Origin: Pseudomonadota bacterium
Lineage (GTDB): Bacteria; Myxococcota_A; UBA9042; GCA-2863065
Direction of reading: 5' to 3'
Length of the DNA: 44,808 nucleotides
Assembly: GCA_005776725.1 (NCBI GenBank)
Contig: SXOO01000221.1
Location: 1 to 44,808, forward strand
The notes beneath the pieces are model-generated. The model was not told where the DNA came from. It saw only the letters and a program-made list of their open reading frames with translations, and did no database searches. Of this stretch, positions 13,497 through 21,561 are shown piece after piece (the stretch's first letter is position 1; the number at the start of each line of letters is the position of its first letter). Made by a program: the position numbers and the translations under genes.

Positions 13497-15083
13497 TCAT
13501 CCCACGAGCTTGAGCCGCTTGTTCTCGGCCCGCGACTCGTGCGCGTTGGTGATGTAGACCGCCGGGTCGCTGATGGGGCACGCCCACTCGCACGAGCCGC
13601 ACCCGATGCACTTGTCGATGTCGACCCGCGGCTGCTGCAACGTGATCGTGTTCCCGTTGCGGTCGAGCTTCGTCACCTCGAGCGACCAGATCGCCTTCGG
13701 CGAGGTGGGGCAGAACTCCTCGCACTTCACGCAGGTGGTGTCCATGGACCAGGGGAGGCATCGGCCATGGTCGTAGAACGCTGTCCCGGCTCGGATCGGC
13801 TTCTTCTCCGGCGGAGCGCCGATGCGGTCGAAGACCGAGAACTTCGAGATCGCGCCGGTGGGGCAGACGTCGCCGCAGAGGTTGCAGCGCTGCAGGCAGT
13901 TCCCGAGGCGGTAGACCGAGATCGGCGTCCAGAGCCCCTCAAGCCCTGCCTCGAGCCCCGCGGGCTGAAGCACGTTGGTGGGGCACACCTTGATGCACTC
14001 GTCGCACTTGATGCAGGCGGCGAGGAAGTGCTCCTCGGGGAGGCTGCCGGGCGGCCGGATCAGCTTCGGGTCGTAGGCCTTGGGCAGCGAGGATTCGCGG
14101 GTGTTGAGGTGGCTGGCGCGGTTCAGCGGCAGCCACGCCGCGCCCGCGAGCAGCGAGCCGACGGCGGCGCGGCGGTCGAGCGCCACGAAGGACTCGCTCC
14201 CCTCTTTCGGGGGCATGAACGAGTAGCTGAGCGCGTCGTGAGGGCACTCGGCGATGCAGTTCATACACATCAGGCACTCGGACTGCTTCGTGGTCGCCTG
14301 TGGCTCGGCGGCGCCGTCGCACGCCGCCACGCACTTGTTGCAGTTGGTGCAGTTGTCGAGGTTACGGTGGATCCGGAAGACGCTGACCTTGGAGAACACG
14401 CCCAGCAGCGCGCCGAGCGGGCACAAGGCCCGGCACCAGAAGCGCGGGATGATCCGGTTGGCGAGGAGGATCGCCAGGAAGATCCCGCCGATCACCCAGC
14501 CCCAGTTGAAGTTGAGCTGGGGCGAAAGGCTCGGGTGGAGCTCGTGCGTTGCCGGCAGGATGCTGGTGGAGACCGAGCGCACCACGAGGCAGATCGGGTC
14601 CATGAGGCCTACCTGGAGGCTGCCGAACACCGCCGCGACGAGCATGAAGACGAGGATGTAGTACTTGAGGTGGTAGAGGTTCCTCGGGCGGTTCACCGCG
14701 ATCGACTCTTCCTCGGTGCGTGGGCGCGGGAAGATCAGGGCAGACAGCTGGTTCAGGATGCCGAGGGGGCAGATCCACGAGCAGAAGATCCGCCCGAAGA
14801 CCAGCGTGATCGCCACGATGAGCCCCGCCCAGGCAAGCCCCATGTACAGCGTTCCCGTGGACAGGAGCGTGCCCAGCGCGACGAGCGGGCTGGCTTCGAG
14901 GAAGACGTTGACGTCAAAGCCTCCCAGCGACGCTTGCGTGGTGAGGCCGAGCAACAGGAAGAAGAGCGAGAGGAAGAAGACCTGATAGGCAACACGCAGC
15001 CGCTTCAACGTACGGCTGTCTTGCCCCAGTCGATTCTTAACCTTCTTGAGGAAGCGGTTGACCGGGGCGCGGAGCGCGATCAT
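13497..15083 (-). CDS. NapH-MauM-like fused membrane polyferredoxin
   Basis: 528 residues from the ATG at 15083, which overlaps the DUF362 stop (ATGA); a GTG 36 bp upstream is less likely. The first half is NapH-like: membrane helices, two CxxxCP motifs (FCSWICPLG near 101 and FWCRALCPLG near 217), and two ferredoxin-type motifs, CTNCNKCVAAC (245-255) and CLMCMNCIAEC (270-280). Next comes an internal twin-arginine-like segment, DRRAAVGSLLAGAAWLPL (303-320), and a MauM/NapG-like half with more Cys clusters: CIKCDECIKVCP, CNLCGDVCP, CVKCEEFCP and CIGCGSCEWACP. It should move electrons across or along the inner membrane. Normal NapG and NapH are separate polypeptides; here they are joined. The electron donor and acceptor are not evident. 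Confidence 0.9.
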   Translation of the reverse strand: MIALRAPVNRFLKKVKNRLGQDSRTLKRLRVAYQVFFLSLFFLLLGLTTQASLGGFDVNVFLEASPLVALGTLLSTGTLYMGLAWAGLIVAITLVFGRIFCSWICPLGILNQLSALIFPRPRTEEESIAVNRPRNLYHLKYYILVFMLVAAVFGSLQVGLMDPICLVVRSVSTSILPATHELHPSLSPQLNFNWGWVIGGIFLAILLANRIIPRFWCRALCPLGALLGVFSKVSVFRIHRNLDNCTNCNKCVAACDGAAEPQATTKQSECLMCMNCIAECPHDALSYSFMPPKEGSESFVALDRRAAVGSLLAGAAWLPLNRASHLNTRESSLPKAYDPKLIRPPGSLPEEHFLAACIKCDECIKVCPTNVLQPAGLEAGLEGLWTPISVYRLGNCLQRCNLCGDVCPTGAISKFSVFDRIGAPPEKKPIRAGTAFYDHGRCLPWSMDTTCVKCEEFCPTSPKAIWSLEVTKLDRNGNTITLQQPRVDIDKCIGCGSCEWACPISDPAVYITNAHESRAENKRLKLVG

Positions 15084-16042
15084 CCGGTGACGACTTCTCT
15101 GTGGCGCAGAGACCGCCAACGGCCCGTCCCGAGGCCGCGCGCCTCAGCCTGAGCGATGAAGGCAACGTCCTCGACCCGCTGCTCAAGCTGCTCGATGCCC
15201 CAAGCGTCGATCGCGACGGGGTCGAAGCCGGCGGCGACCGCGCGGGTCTCCTTGACGTCACCCAGGGAGCCGCCGGTGGGGCCGTTGCGCATGAGCACGC
15301 GCTGCGCGTCCAGCACCGTCAGCGTGGGCCGAATGGCCGCTGCGAGGTCTACAATCGACCCGTGGATGTTCTGATGGAGGAGGCCTCGATCGCCGCCCAA
15401 GATGCCGTACCAGTTCTTCATGCCGCACGTGACGCGCGACTGGACGTGGTGCTTGGCGATGGCCGCGTTGATGACCTTGTCGAACTTGGGCAGCTGGTCC
15501 CACACGGTCCAGTGCGTGATCAGCTCACCACCGAAGGCCACCTTGGCGAACTCGGTCTTACCGGGCCAGGCAACCTTGCCGCCCACCGCGGTGACCGCCG
15601 CCTCGATCCCGCTGGACTTGAAGGTGGCCGGTCCGGGATCGCAGGGGCAGTCGAAGACCACGACTTCGCTGGCGCCCGCGTCGCGGCAGAGCACTACGAG
15701 CTCGGCCAGGACCTCCGGGTTCGTGGTGGCGGCCTGCTCCGGCACGCGCTTCCACGCGACATTGGGCTTGATCATGACACGGTCGCCCGGCGTGATGAAC
15801 GCGCCCATGCCCCCCAGCGCGAGGATCGCCGCGCGCGTGTTGGCCGCCGCAGCGCCACCCCGACCGATCGCCAGCTCTGGATAGACCAGGGAGCGCTCGA
15901 CCTCGAAGTTACGCAGCACGTCCTCGGCGGAGCCGCCGCGCCGCTGCGCGTCGTGCCGCCAGAGGCCAGCGCCACCCAGCGCCGCGCCAGCGACTCCGAG
16001 GGCGCCGAGTCGTTTGAGTGCGTCGCGGCGGGAGGTTTTCAC
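15080..16042 (-). CDS. DUF362 domain protein with a Tat signal
   Basis: 320 residues. The N-terminus SRRDALKRLGALGVAGAALGG is a twin-arginine-type signal, so the protein is probably exported folded. The rest is a DUF362 domain: IKPNVAWKRVPEQAATTNPE near 90-110, the CPCDPGP segment, CGMKNWYGILGGDR near 208-221, and a late FDPVAIDAWG. DUF362 proteins are often found with iron-sulfur proteins and may bind a cofactor or cluster; the cysteines here are few. The biochemical role is unknown. The stop overlaps the polyferredoxin start. The gap to the upstream DUF6599-like gene is 168 bp, so DUF362 could have its own promoter. Confidence 0.88.
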   Translation of the reverse strand: MKTSRRDALKRLGALGVAGAALGGAGLWRHDAQRRGGSAEDVLRNFEVERSLVYPELAIGRGGAAAANTRAAILALGGMGAFITPGDRVMIKPNVAWKRVPEQAATTNPEVLAELVVLCRDAGASEVVVFDCPCDPGPATFKSSGIEAAVTAVGGKVAWPGKTEFAKVAFGGELITHWTVWDQLPKFDKVINAAIAKHHVQSRVTCGMKNWYGILGGDRGLLHQNIHGSIVDLAAAIRPTLTVLDAQRVLMRNGPTGGSLGDVKETRAVAAGFDPVAIDAWGIEQLEQRVEDVAFIAQAEARGLGTGRWRSLRHREVVTG

Positions 16043-16210
16043 GTGTCGATGCTAGTTCGGACCTAGCAGGTCCGCAAGACGTTCGTCTTCCCCGGCAGAC
16101 GCGGAGGGGACGCGCGATGACGATTCAGGAGGCTGGCGCATTGCTTGCGAGCGTCGCGAGACGCCGAGGGCCGAGTTCGGCGCTAGAAGAGAGGTGGCCT
16201 GTGGTGCCGG

Positions 16211-17689
16211 CTAGTCGAGGGGACGAAGGCGCGCGGCGAGTGCCCGGGCCGCCGCCACGACGTCGTCGGCAGCGCCGTGCCCGGCCGCCCCGACGACGAC
16301 CTTGCCCACGCGCGCGACCGCCACGTAGCCGACATAGGGGTCGGTGCCGACCTTGAGCCCCTCGGGCGCCTCGCCGTCGGCCGGACGCAGCGACCGCACC
16401 AGCGCGTCCAGTGCGCGACCGGGGTCGGCGGGAGAGGCGGCGAATCGCTGCAGGGCCGGCTCGTGGACGACCACCGTTGCACCGAGCGCGGTATTGCCGG
16501 CCCAGCCGGACAGCGCGATCCGGACGTCGTCCGTCTCTGGGAACGCCAGGAGGGCAGGGTGGGGGGAGGCGAGCGCCAGCTGGAGGAGCGCGTCGCTCTG
16601 GCTAGCGGGCCCTGCGACGACGAACCGGCCCTGAGGCACCAGCGCGGCGTGTGGATCGCGCCAGCCGAACCGGCCGAGCGCCGAGGCGTCCTTGGGTCGC
16701 GTGGCCTGGCAGAACGCGAGCGCCTCGAGCGCCGAGCGCGCTCGGAACCGCGGCCCGGGATCCTGCGGCTCTGCGGCCACCGACTCCACGCCGTACATCG
16801 CCACGAGGAGCTGCGGGAAGACACCGGGGACCGAGGCGGACTGAACGGGCGCCGGGCCCTCCACGGGGGGCGAGGCCGGCGTCGCGGGCGCCGCGACAGC
16901 GGGTGCCGGCTGGGCGATGGGCGCCGCGACTGCGGGTGAAGGCGGGGGCTCGGGCGGTGCGCCGCTTCGCCCGTCCAGCGCTCCGAGGGCGGTCAAGACG
17001 TTGCGGATCTGCGCCTCTGCGGCGGTACCGGCCGCGCCGGTGGAGCACACCAGCCGGGCGTAGAGGCTGCCAGCACGCACCTCTCCGCCTCCCTCCCAGG
17101 TGACCGCCGCGTCGCCAGCGGAGAGCGGGGTCGCCGCTTCCCGCTCCGTGGCGTCCCACAGAGCGGCGGCGTCCTGGGGCGTTCGTAGCTCGAAGAGCTG
17201 CGCCTCGAACTCGGTTGACTCGCTTCCTGCCACGGCCTGAGCGGCGAGCGTGGCGAACAGCGCGCGCCGGAGTCCTCGGCGCGTGTATTGCTCGGCTCCG
17301 CCGTCGATACGGTTCCACAAGGTCGAGGGCGTGTACGGCTCCGGCCCTTGGACGAGCGCGAGCCCGGCGGCCGCGGTAGCGCGCGCGAGCAGCGCGCCGA
17401 GGTCCAGGGAGCTGGCGCCGGCGGCAGGCGACTCGGTAGGTGCGGCGGCGCCGGCGGCGTGGCTGGCGCCCGCCTCGTGGGAACCATCGCCGAACGTAGT
17501 GGCCTCGGCCTGCGCGTGGCTCGCCTCCGCCCGGTCCTGGGTGCCCATCCAGGCGACGGCGCCGGCGATGGCGAGGAGCGGGCTGAGAGCCGCCGTGGCC
17601 AGCCACCGCGAGCGGGTCTGGCGGAACGCGACGAACACGAAGAACGCGCAAAGGCCGCCTAGGGCGCACACGACGGTGGCAGGCGACAC
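16211..17689 (-). CDS. membrane-anchored protein, DUF6599-like (tentative)
   Basis: 492 residues from a GTG 8 bp after the dnaJ-like stop. Two membrane segments lie at about 1-20 and 30-48, then an Ala/His/Glu-rich linker to about 95. A first domain at 100-240 contains LWNRIDGGAEQY (near 125-135) and an ELRTPQDAAALWDA stretch, which resemble the INGGAELY and SP.DAFG pattern I associate with DUF6599. A Pro/Ala linker (about 245-285) leads to a second domain of similar character, ending near 490. DUF6599 proteins are found near DUF362 and iron-sulfur genes, which fits this context, but the assignment is from memory of motif style. The function is unknown. Confidence 0.6.
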   Translation of the reverse strand: MSPATVVCALGGLCAFFVFVAFRQTRSRWLATAALSPLLAIAGAVAWMGTQDRAEASHAQAEATTFGDGSHEAGASHAAGAAAPTESPAAGASSLDLGALLARATAAAGLALVQGPEPYTPSTLWNRIDGGAEQYTRRGLRRALFATLAAQAVAGSESTEFEAQLFELRTPQDAAALWDATEREAATPLSAGDAAVTWEGGGEVRAGSLYARLVCSTGAAGTAAEAQIRNVLTALGALDGRSGAPPEPPPSPAVAAPIAQPAPAVAAPATPASPPVEGPAPVQSASVPGVFPQLLVAMYGVESVAAEPQDPGPRFRARSALEALAFCQATRPKDASALGRFGWRDPHAALVPQGRFVVAGPASQSDALLQLALASPHPALLAFPETDDVRIALSGWAGNTALGATVVVHEPALQRFAASPADPGRALDALVRSLRPADGEAPEGLKVGTDPYVGYVAVARVGKVVVGAAGHGAADDVVAAARALAARLRPLD

Positions 17690-17697
17690 GGCGCCGC

Positions 17698-18579
17698 TCA
17701 GAACCCCAGCTCGCGGAGCTGCTCGAGGAGGGCCACCGCCTCCGGCGTGGGCTCGCCACCCGGCAGTTCGCCCGCGAGCCGGACGAACAGGTCGCCACGC
17801 CCTTCCTTCGTGGTCACGCCGAGGCCTCGCAGGCGCTGTTGTGCGCCAGGCTGCGTCCCGGGGGCCACCCGGATCCGCTTGTCGCCGTCGAGCGTGGGCA
17901 CGGACGTGGTGCCGCCGAGCGCGAGCGTGGTGAATGGCACTCGCACCGTGGTCTCGAGGTTCGAGCCGTCTCGGGTCAGGGTCGGGTGAGGGGCGACGCG
18001 GATACGCAAGTGGAGGTCGCCCGCGGGGCCGCCGTTCGGGCCCGGCTGACCGTGGCCCTTGGCCAGGATCTTCTGGCCGTCCTCGACCCCGGCGGGGATC
18101 CGGATGGTGAGATCCACCGGCCCGTCCGGGCGTGGGACCCGGACCCGTCGCTCACCGCCCAGCGCGGCCTCCGCGAAGGCGATCTCTACGTCCATCTGGA
18201 GGTCTTGTCCCCGCATGGGGCCGCGCCTGCCGCCCCCCGCATTGGCCCGGCCGTTCCGCCCGAAGAGCGCCTCGAGGATGTCTGCGCCGAAGCCCGTGCC
18301 GTCGAAGGCGCTGGAGAAGTCAGCGCCGCGGAAGATGTCGTCAGCCGAGAATCGCTCGTGGAAGCGCGCGTGGCCGTGCGTGTCGTACTGCTTGCGCTTT
18401 CCGTCGTCGGAGAGCACCGCGTAGGCCTCGTTGAGCTCCTTGAAGCGGTCCTCTGCCTCCTTGTTCCCGGGGTTCTTGTCGGGATGAAGCTCCATGGCCT
18501 TCTTGCGGAAAGCCTTCTTCATCGCCGCGGGATCGGCATCCCGCCCAACACCCAGTACTTCGTAATAATCCCGCGGCAT
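17698..18579 (-). CDS. DnaJ/CbpA-type co-chaperone
   Basis: 293 residues from the ATG at 18579, which has gggga about 5 nt upstream; an in-frame start 81 bp further upstream would add a non-J sequence. J-domain at 1-70 with DYYEVLGV and the Hsp70-activating HPD at 32-34. A Gly/Phe-rich region follows (about 85-130), then two DnaJ C-terminal substrate-binding domains (about 135-285, with [13 protein letters not shown]). The Cys-rich zinc finger of true DnaJ is missing, so it is of the CbpA type. It is followed within 8 bp by the DUF6599-like gene, and could help fold the iron-sulfur and Tat-exported proteins of this cluster. It could equally be a general stress chaperone. Confidence 0.92.
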   Translation of the reverse strand: MPRDYYEVLGVGRDADPAAMKKAFRKKAMELHPDKNPGNKEAEDRFKELNEAYAVLSDDGKRKQYDTHGHARFHERFSADDIFRGADFSSAFDGTGFGADILEALFGRNGRANAGGGRRGPMRGQDLQMDVEIAFAEAALGGERRVRVPRPDGPVDLTIRIPAGVEDGQKILAKGHGQPGPNGGPAGDLHLRIRVAPHPTLTRDGSNLETTVRVPFTTLALGGTTSVPTLDGDKRIRVAPGTQPGAQQRLRGLGVTTKEGRGDLFVRLAGELPGGEPTPEAVALLEQLRELGF

Positions 18580-18810
18580 CTGTTCCCCCGGGCGAGGGCG
18601 CCCATGCACCGAAACGGCCTTCGCCGCCACGACGTTAGGAGCCGAGTCCGCCAACGGCAACCGGCTCGAGGTTCGAGGGTCTGAGAGCGCGGAGGCGAAA
18701 GCGGCCGGGGGGCACGAGACCCCGATGTCCAGCGTGATTCATGACCGCGACGCTGCACGGTAGTGGGGGAGTGCGGCGCCCAGTGGCACCGCGGACCTCC
18801 CCTGAGGGAG

Positions 18811-19710
18811 CTACTTGGGCGCGTCCTTCGAGAGCGCCTCGAGCTCCTGCTTCGCTGTATCGACGTACCGCTTCTCCTCGGGCCGCGGCTCGGCGATTCG
18901 GACGTACTCCGTCCAGTACTTCTTCGCGTTCTCGTTGTCCTTCTTCTCCTTGTAGGCCAACGCGAGGTTGAAGAGGGCCTGGGGATAGTCGGGCTTGACT
19001 TCGATCGCCTTCGAGTACGCGCCGATCTCGTCGTCGACCTTCTTCAGCTTGTTGTAGGCGATCGCGAGGTTGTACCAAGCCTTGTGGTACTTCGTGTTCT
19101 TCTCCACGGCAGCCTTGTAGGCGTCGACCGCCTTGGCGAGCAGGTCAGACTTCTGCGCGGGGTCGTTCTTCGTCTCGGCTTGCTTCGAGAACGCGATGCC
19201 GAGGTTGAAGTGCACATCGGCGACCTCGGGATCGAGCTCCCGCGCCTTCTGATACACCTCGATCGCCTTATCGAGCTTCCCCTTGCGGGAATACAGGATG
19301 CCGAGGTTGATCCGCGCGTCGACCGCGTCCTGCTCGGTGGTGATCACCTTCTCGTAAAACTCGATCGCCTTGTCGTCATCGCCCTTGTCCTCGTGTGCGA
19401 TGGCGAGGTTGTAGAGCGCCTTCGTGTAGGCCGCGTCGGCAGCCACGGCCTTCTCGTACGCGGCGATCTCGTCGTCGTACTGCTTCTTTCGGCCGTACGC
19501 GATACCGAGGTTGTACCAAGCCTCTTTGAAGTCGGACCGCTTCTCGGTGCACGACTTGTAGGCAGCGATGGCGTCGTCGGTCTTGCCGCTGGTGAAGGCT
19601 TCGTTGCCCTTCTTGAACAGCTCGTCCGCCGACTCTTCTTGCGCGGACGCATACGGCGCCACGAGCGCGGCTGCGGCGAAAGCGAGGGCGGCACGGGAGT
19701 ATCGGGTCAT
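18811..19710 (-). CDS. periplasmic TPR-repeat protein
   Basis: 299 residues from the ATG at 19710, with AAGGAG about 8 nt upstream. A Sec signal peptide (1-25, ending YASA before QEES) is followed by a run of tetratricopeptide repeats to about residue 280. The repeats are unusually regular: AWYNLGIAYG, ALYNLAIAHE, ARINLGILYS, VHFNLGIAFS, AWYNLAIAYN and ALFNLALAYK mark at least six units of about 34-36 residues, with a longer insert near 165-180. Lysine is frequent compared with the Arg-rich neighbours. It probably serves as a periplasmic scaffold. It lies 59 bp downstream of speE on the same strand, which may be only proximity. Confidence 0.85.
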   Translation of the reverse strand: MTRYSRAALAFAAAALVAPYASAQEESADELFKKGNEAFTSGKTDDAIAAYKSCTEKRSDFKEAWYNLGIAYGRKKQYDDEIAAYEKAVAADAAYTKALYNLAIAHEDKGDDDKAIEFYEKVITTEQDAVDARINLGILYSRKGKLDKAIEVYQKARELDPEVADVHFNLGIAFSKQAETKNDPAQKSDLLAKAVDAYKAAVEKNTKYHKAWYNLAIAYNKLKKVDDEIGAYSKAIEVKPDYPQALFNLALAYKEKKDNENAKKYWTEYVRIAEPRPEEKRYVDTAKQELEALSKDAPK

Positions 19711-19769
19711 GTACAGAGCTCCTTTGGGCGGCAGAACCGGCGTTACCATCGGGGAGCCTCGACGGGCTG

Positions 19770-20609
19770 TCAAGATGACCGGAGCGCCCTCTTGATGGCG
19801 TTGGGCACCGCGAACACCCCATGGTGCATCTCGAGGTTGTAGACGTCCGTCACGTCCTCGAGCCGAGCGACCCGCTCCAGCACGGGTTCGTGGGGGTTGG
19901 TCCCCTTCGAGGCCCAGATCCAGCTCCACGTTCCACCGGGGTAGATGCTGATGGTGTCGTAGTACGGGTGGACCTTGGGAAAGACCTTCCCGAGCGTGCG
20001 CACCATGTCCAGATGAACCTCTCGATGGACGTTGGGAGACTCGGACTGCGTCACGAAGACCCCATGGTCGGCGAGGAGTCGCGCGCAGTTGCGGTAGAAC
20101 GTCTCGTTGAACAGGCCAACGGCCGGCCCAACCGGGTCGCTCCCGTCGACGATGACCACGTCGTACGGCACCGTGGCCTCGGCCACGAACTTGATCCCGT
20201 CGTCGATGCGAACGTGGAGGCGCGGGTCTCCCCAAGCCGTCCCGACGCTCGGGAGGTGCTCTTTGCACGCCTCCACCACCATGCCGTCCACCTCGACCAT
20301 GTCGACGTGCCGGACCTCGGGATGTCGCAGCACCTCACGGGCCGTGCCTCCGTCGCCTCCCCCGATAATGAGGACTCGCTCGATACGCGGGGCCGTGGTG
20401 AGGGCCGGATGCACGATGAGCTCGTGGTAGGTCTTCTCCTCTCCCTCGGCGCACATCCAGAGGTCGTCGAGGAGCAGAGCGCGACCGAGCGCCTCGGTCT
20501 CGACCACGGCCACCTTCTGGAAGTCGCTCTGCCCCACGAACAGCGTCTTGGTGAGCTTGCAGCCGAAGCGGGTGGAGTCGTTGTGGACCTCGTCGTACCA
20601 GATTGCCAT
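19770..20609 (-). CDS. speE: spermidine synthase
   Basis: Cytoplasmic aminopropyltransferase that makes spermidine from putrescine and decarboxylated S-adenosylmethionine. 279 residues, the normal length. Motifs: YHE at 61-63 and the SAM-type binding loop GGGDGGTAREVLRH (83-96). The active-site aspartate region is VDGSDPVGPAVGLF (154-167), where DSTDP is more usual. The ATG has gaggag 5-9 nt upstream. The substrate, decarboxylated SAM, is supplied by the SpeD product encoded just upstream, although a terminator-like hairpin separates the genes. Ser in place of the second Thr/Ser position of the DSTDP motif is a small change and does not argue against activity. Confidence 0.94.
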   Translation of the reverse strand: MAIWYDEVHNDSTRFGCKLTKTLFVGQSDFQKVAVVETEALGRALLLDDLWMCAEGEEKTYHELIVHPALTTAPRIERVLIIGGGDGGTAREVLRHPEVRHVDMVEVDGMVVEACKEHLPSVGTAWGDPRLHVRIDDGIKFVAEATVPYDVVIVDGSDPVGPAVGLFNETFYRNCARLLADHGVFVTQSESPNVHREVHLDMVRTLGKVFPKVHPYYDTISIYPGGTWSWIWASKGTNPHEPVLERVARLEDVTDVYNLEMHHGVFAVPNAIKRALRSS

Positions 20610-20657
20610 GTCAGCTCCTCGAAGGCCGCTCGCGCCACGCGCGAGGACAGGAACGCC

Positions 20658-20698
20658 TGAAAAACGAAATCCCGCGGCAGCTCGAGGCTGCCGCGGGA
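20658..20698 (-). terminator. intrinsic-terminator-like hairpin between speD and speE
   Basis: On the minus strand a perfect 12-bp stem (arms 20698-20687 and 20681-20670, each with core GCGGCAGC or its complement) encloses a 5-nt loop. It is followed by a T-rich run, ATTTCGTTTTTC (20669-20658). This is a textbook Rho-independent shape placed 40 bp after the speD stop and 60 bp before the speE start. It would reduce speE expression from the speD promoter or act as an attenuator. Confidence 0.75.
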
Positions 20699-20737
20699 CT
20701 CATTGCTCCGGAGGACCCGGAGCGACACCCGGTTCAC

Positions 20738-21163
20738 TCAGCTGGCGGCGCTGTTCGCGAGAGCGAAATCGTTACCGACGGAGTGCGACGTGTGGCGGAC
20801 GAGCTGCATGGAGCGATCGGTGTGGAGCCCGCGGTTGACGCGGATGATCTCGTAGTCCGTCGCGCCCAGGCCCTGCGCCAGCGCTTCGTGCGCAAGCTCG
20901 GGCCGGCAGTCGCCGCACGTGTAAAAGTCGGCCGAGGCGTAGCCCACCTCGGGCCATGTATGAATCGACAAATGCGATTCCTGGATGACGACCACGCCGC
21001 TCACGCCCTGCGGCGCGAACGTGTGGAAGGTCGAATTGACCACTGTAGCGCCGGCAGAGATGGCGGCGCGGATCATGAGGCGCTCGAGCGCCTCGCGATC
21101 GTCGAGAAGAGCCTTAGTGCAGCCCTTGTACTCCACGAGGAGATGTCGACCGTACGTGTCCAA
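20738..21163 (-). CDS. speD: S-adenosylmethionine decarboxylase proenzyme
   Basis: Pyruvoyl-dependent enzyme that decarboxylates SAM for spermidine synthesis. 141 residues. The self-cleavage site is QESHLSIHTWPE: cleavage between Glu62 and Ser63 makes the pyruvoyl group. The catalytic Cys83 lies in ADFYTCGDC. The start is a TTG; the resulting N-terminus (MDTYGRHLLVEYKGC) matches the conserved beginning of class 1B SpeD, and ggaag stands a few bases upstream. Bacterial class 1B proteins are usually 115-130 residues; the extra residues form a C-terminal tail after RVNRGLHTDRSMQL. Its partner speE follows after a hairpin. Confidence 0.95.
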   Translation of the reverse strand: MDTYGRHLLVEYKGCTKALLDDREALERLMIRAAISAGATVVNSTFHTFAPQGVSGVVVIQESHLSIHTWPEVGYASADFYTCGDCRPELAHEALAQGLGATDYEIIRVNRGLHTDRSMQLVRHTSHSVGNDFALANSAAS

Positions 21164-21561
21164 TTCTTCCTTTTCACCTCTTATGGCCCGAATTCAGGCC
21201 CTGACGAAACACGCCTGCCCCGGTGCGGGACCCCCACCTCGTCTGGTCGGCGGGGGCAGCTGCAGAGGGCGCGAAAAATGCGGTCTGGGGGGGGGGTTGT
21301 CAATGCGAAATCGCCCCCCGAGGGCCAAAAAAAACGGCCGGTGAAACGATTCTATAACTCACTGTGGTTACAGGTGGTTTTCGAGGGTTCGAGACGCCGG
21401 GGATTTGGTGGTCCCTGACGCTTTGTAGCTGGCGGGGCGTCAATGCTCTGACGGTGCTCCGCCACCCCGCTGACGCCGAGAGGGCCTCGAGTGGCTCCGC
21501 GACGCGATCCTGACCCGTGGCATGACCGTTGCTGTGGCCCTCCGCGGAGGACGGAGCACCC
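21164..21561. other. 398-bp divergent intergenic region speD / motA
   Basis: No supported gene lies here. The region contains an imperfect palindrome around an EcoRI-like GAATTC at about 21187-21202 (GGCC arms) close to the speD start, a run of ten G at 21287-21296, and an A-run at about 21327-21334. A stretch of lower GC (about 21340-21378) with tatagaat on the minus strand could be the -10 of speD. The sigma-54 promoter of the flagellar operon is at the right end. Long homopolymers in a GC-rich genome are possible assembly weak points. Confidence 0.5.
21518..21534 (+). promoter_or_regulatory. sigma-54 (-24/-12) promoter of the flagellar operon
   Basis: TGGCATGACCGTTGCT has the invariant GG (21519-21520) and GC (21531-21532) separated by exactly 10 nt, and it differs from the consensus TGGCACG-N4-TTGCW at only one core base. 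Taking the C at 21532 as -12 puts the transcript start near 21544, 18 nt before the motA ATG, with GGAGG at 21546-21550 in the leader. Sigma-54 control is common for flagellar genes. Confidence 0.75.

Noticed and set aside
13539..15152. Plus-strand frame of about 537 codons
   Set aside because: It is antisense to the polyferredoxin gene, whose cysteine motifs leave no doubt about the coding strand.
18661..18695. tRNA-like T-arm (GAGGTTCGAGGGTC)
   Set aside because: The arm does not pair properly, and no anticodon arm, D-arm or acceptor stem could be built around it.
18811..20268. Extension of the TPR gene to a 485-codon frame
   Set aside because: The extra upstream part is antisense-type composition across speE. 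A signal peptide, ATG and AAGGAG mark the real start at 19710.
21376..21405. Second tRNA-like T-loop (GGGTTCGAGAC)
   Set aside because: The flanking bases cannot form a T-stem and no cloverleaf is possible on either strand.
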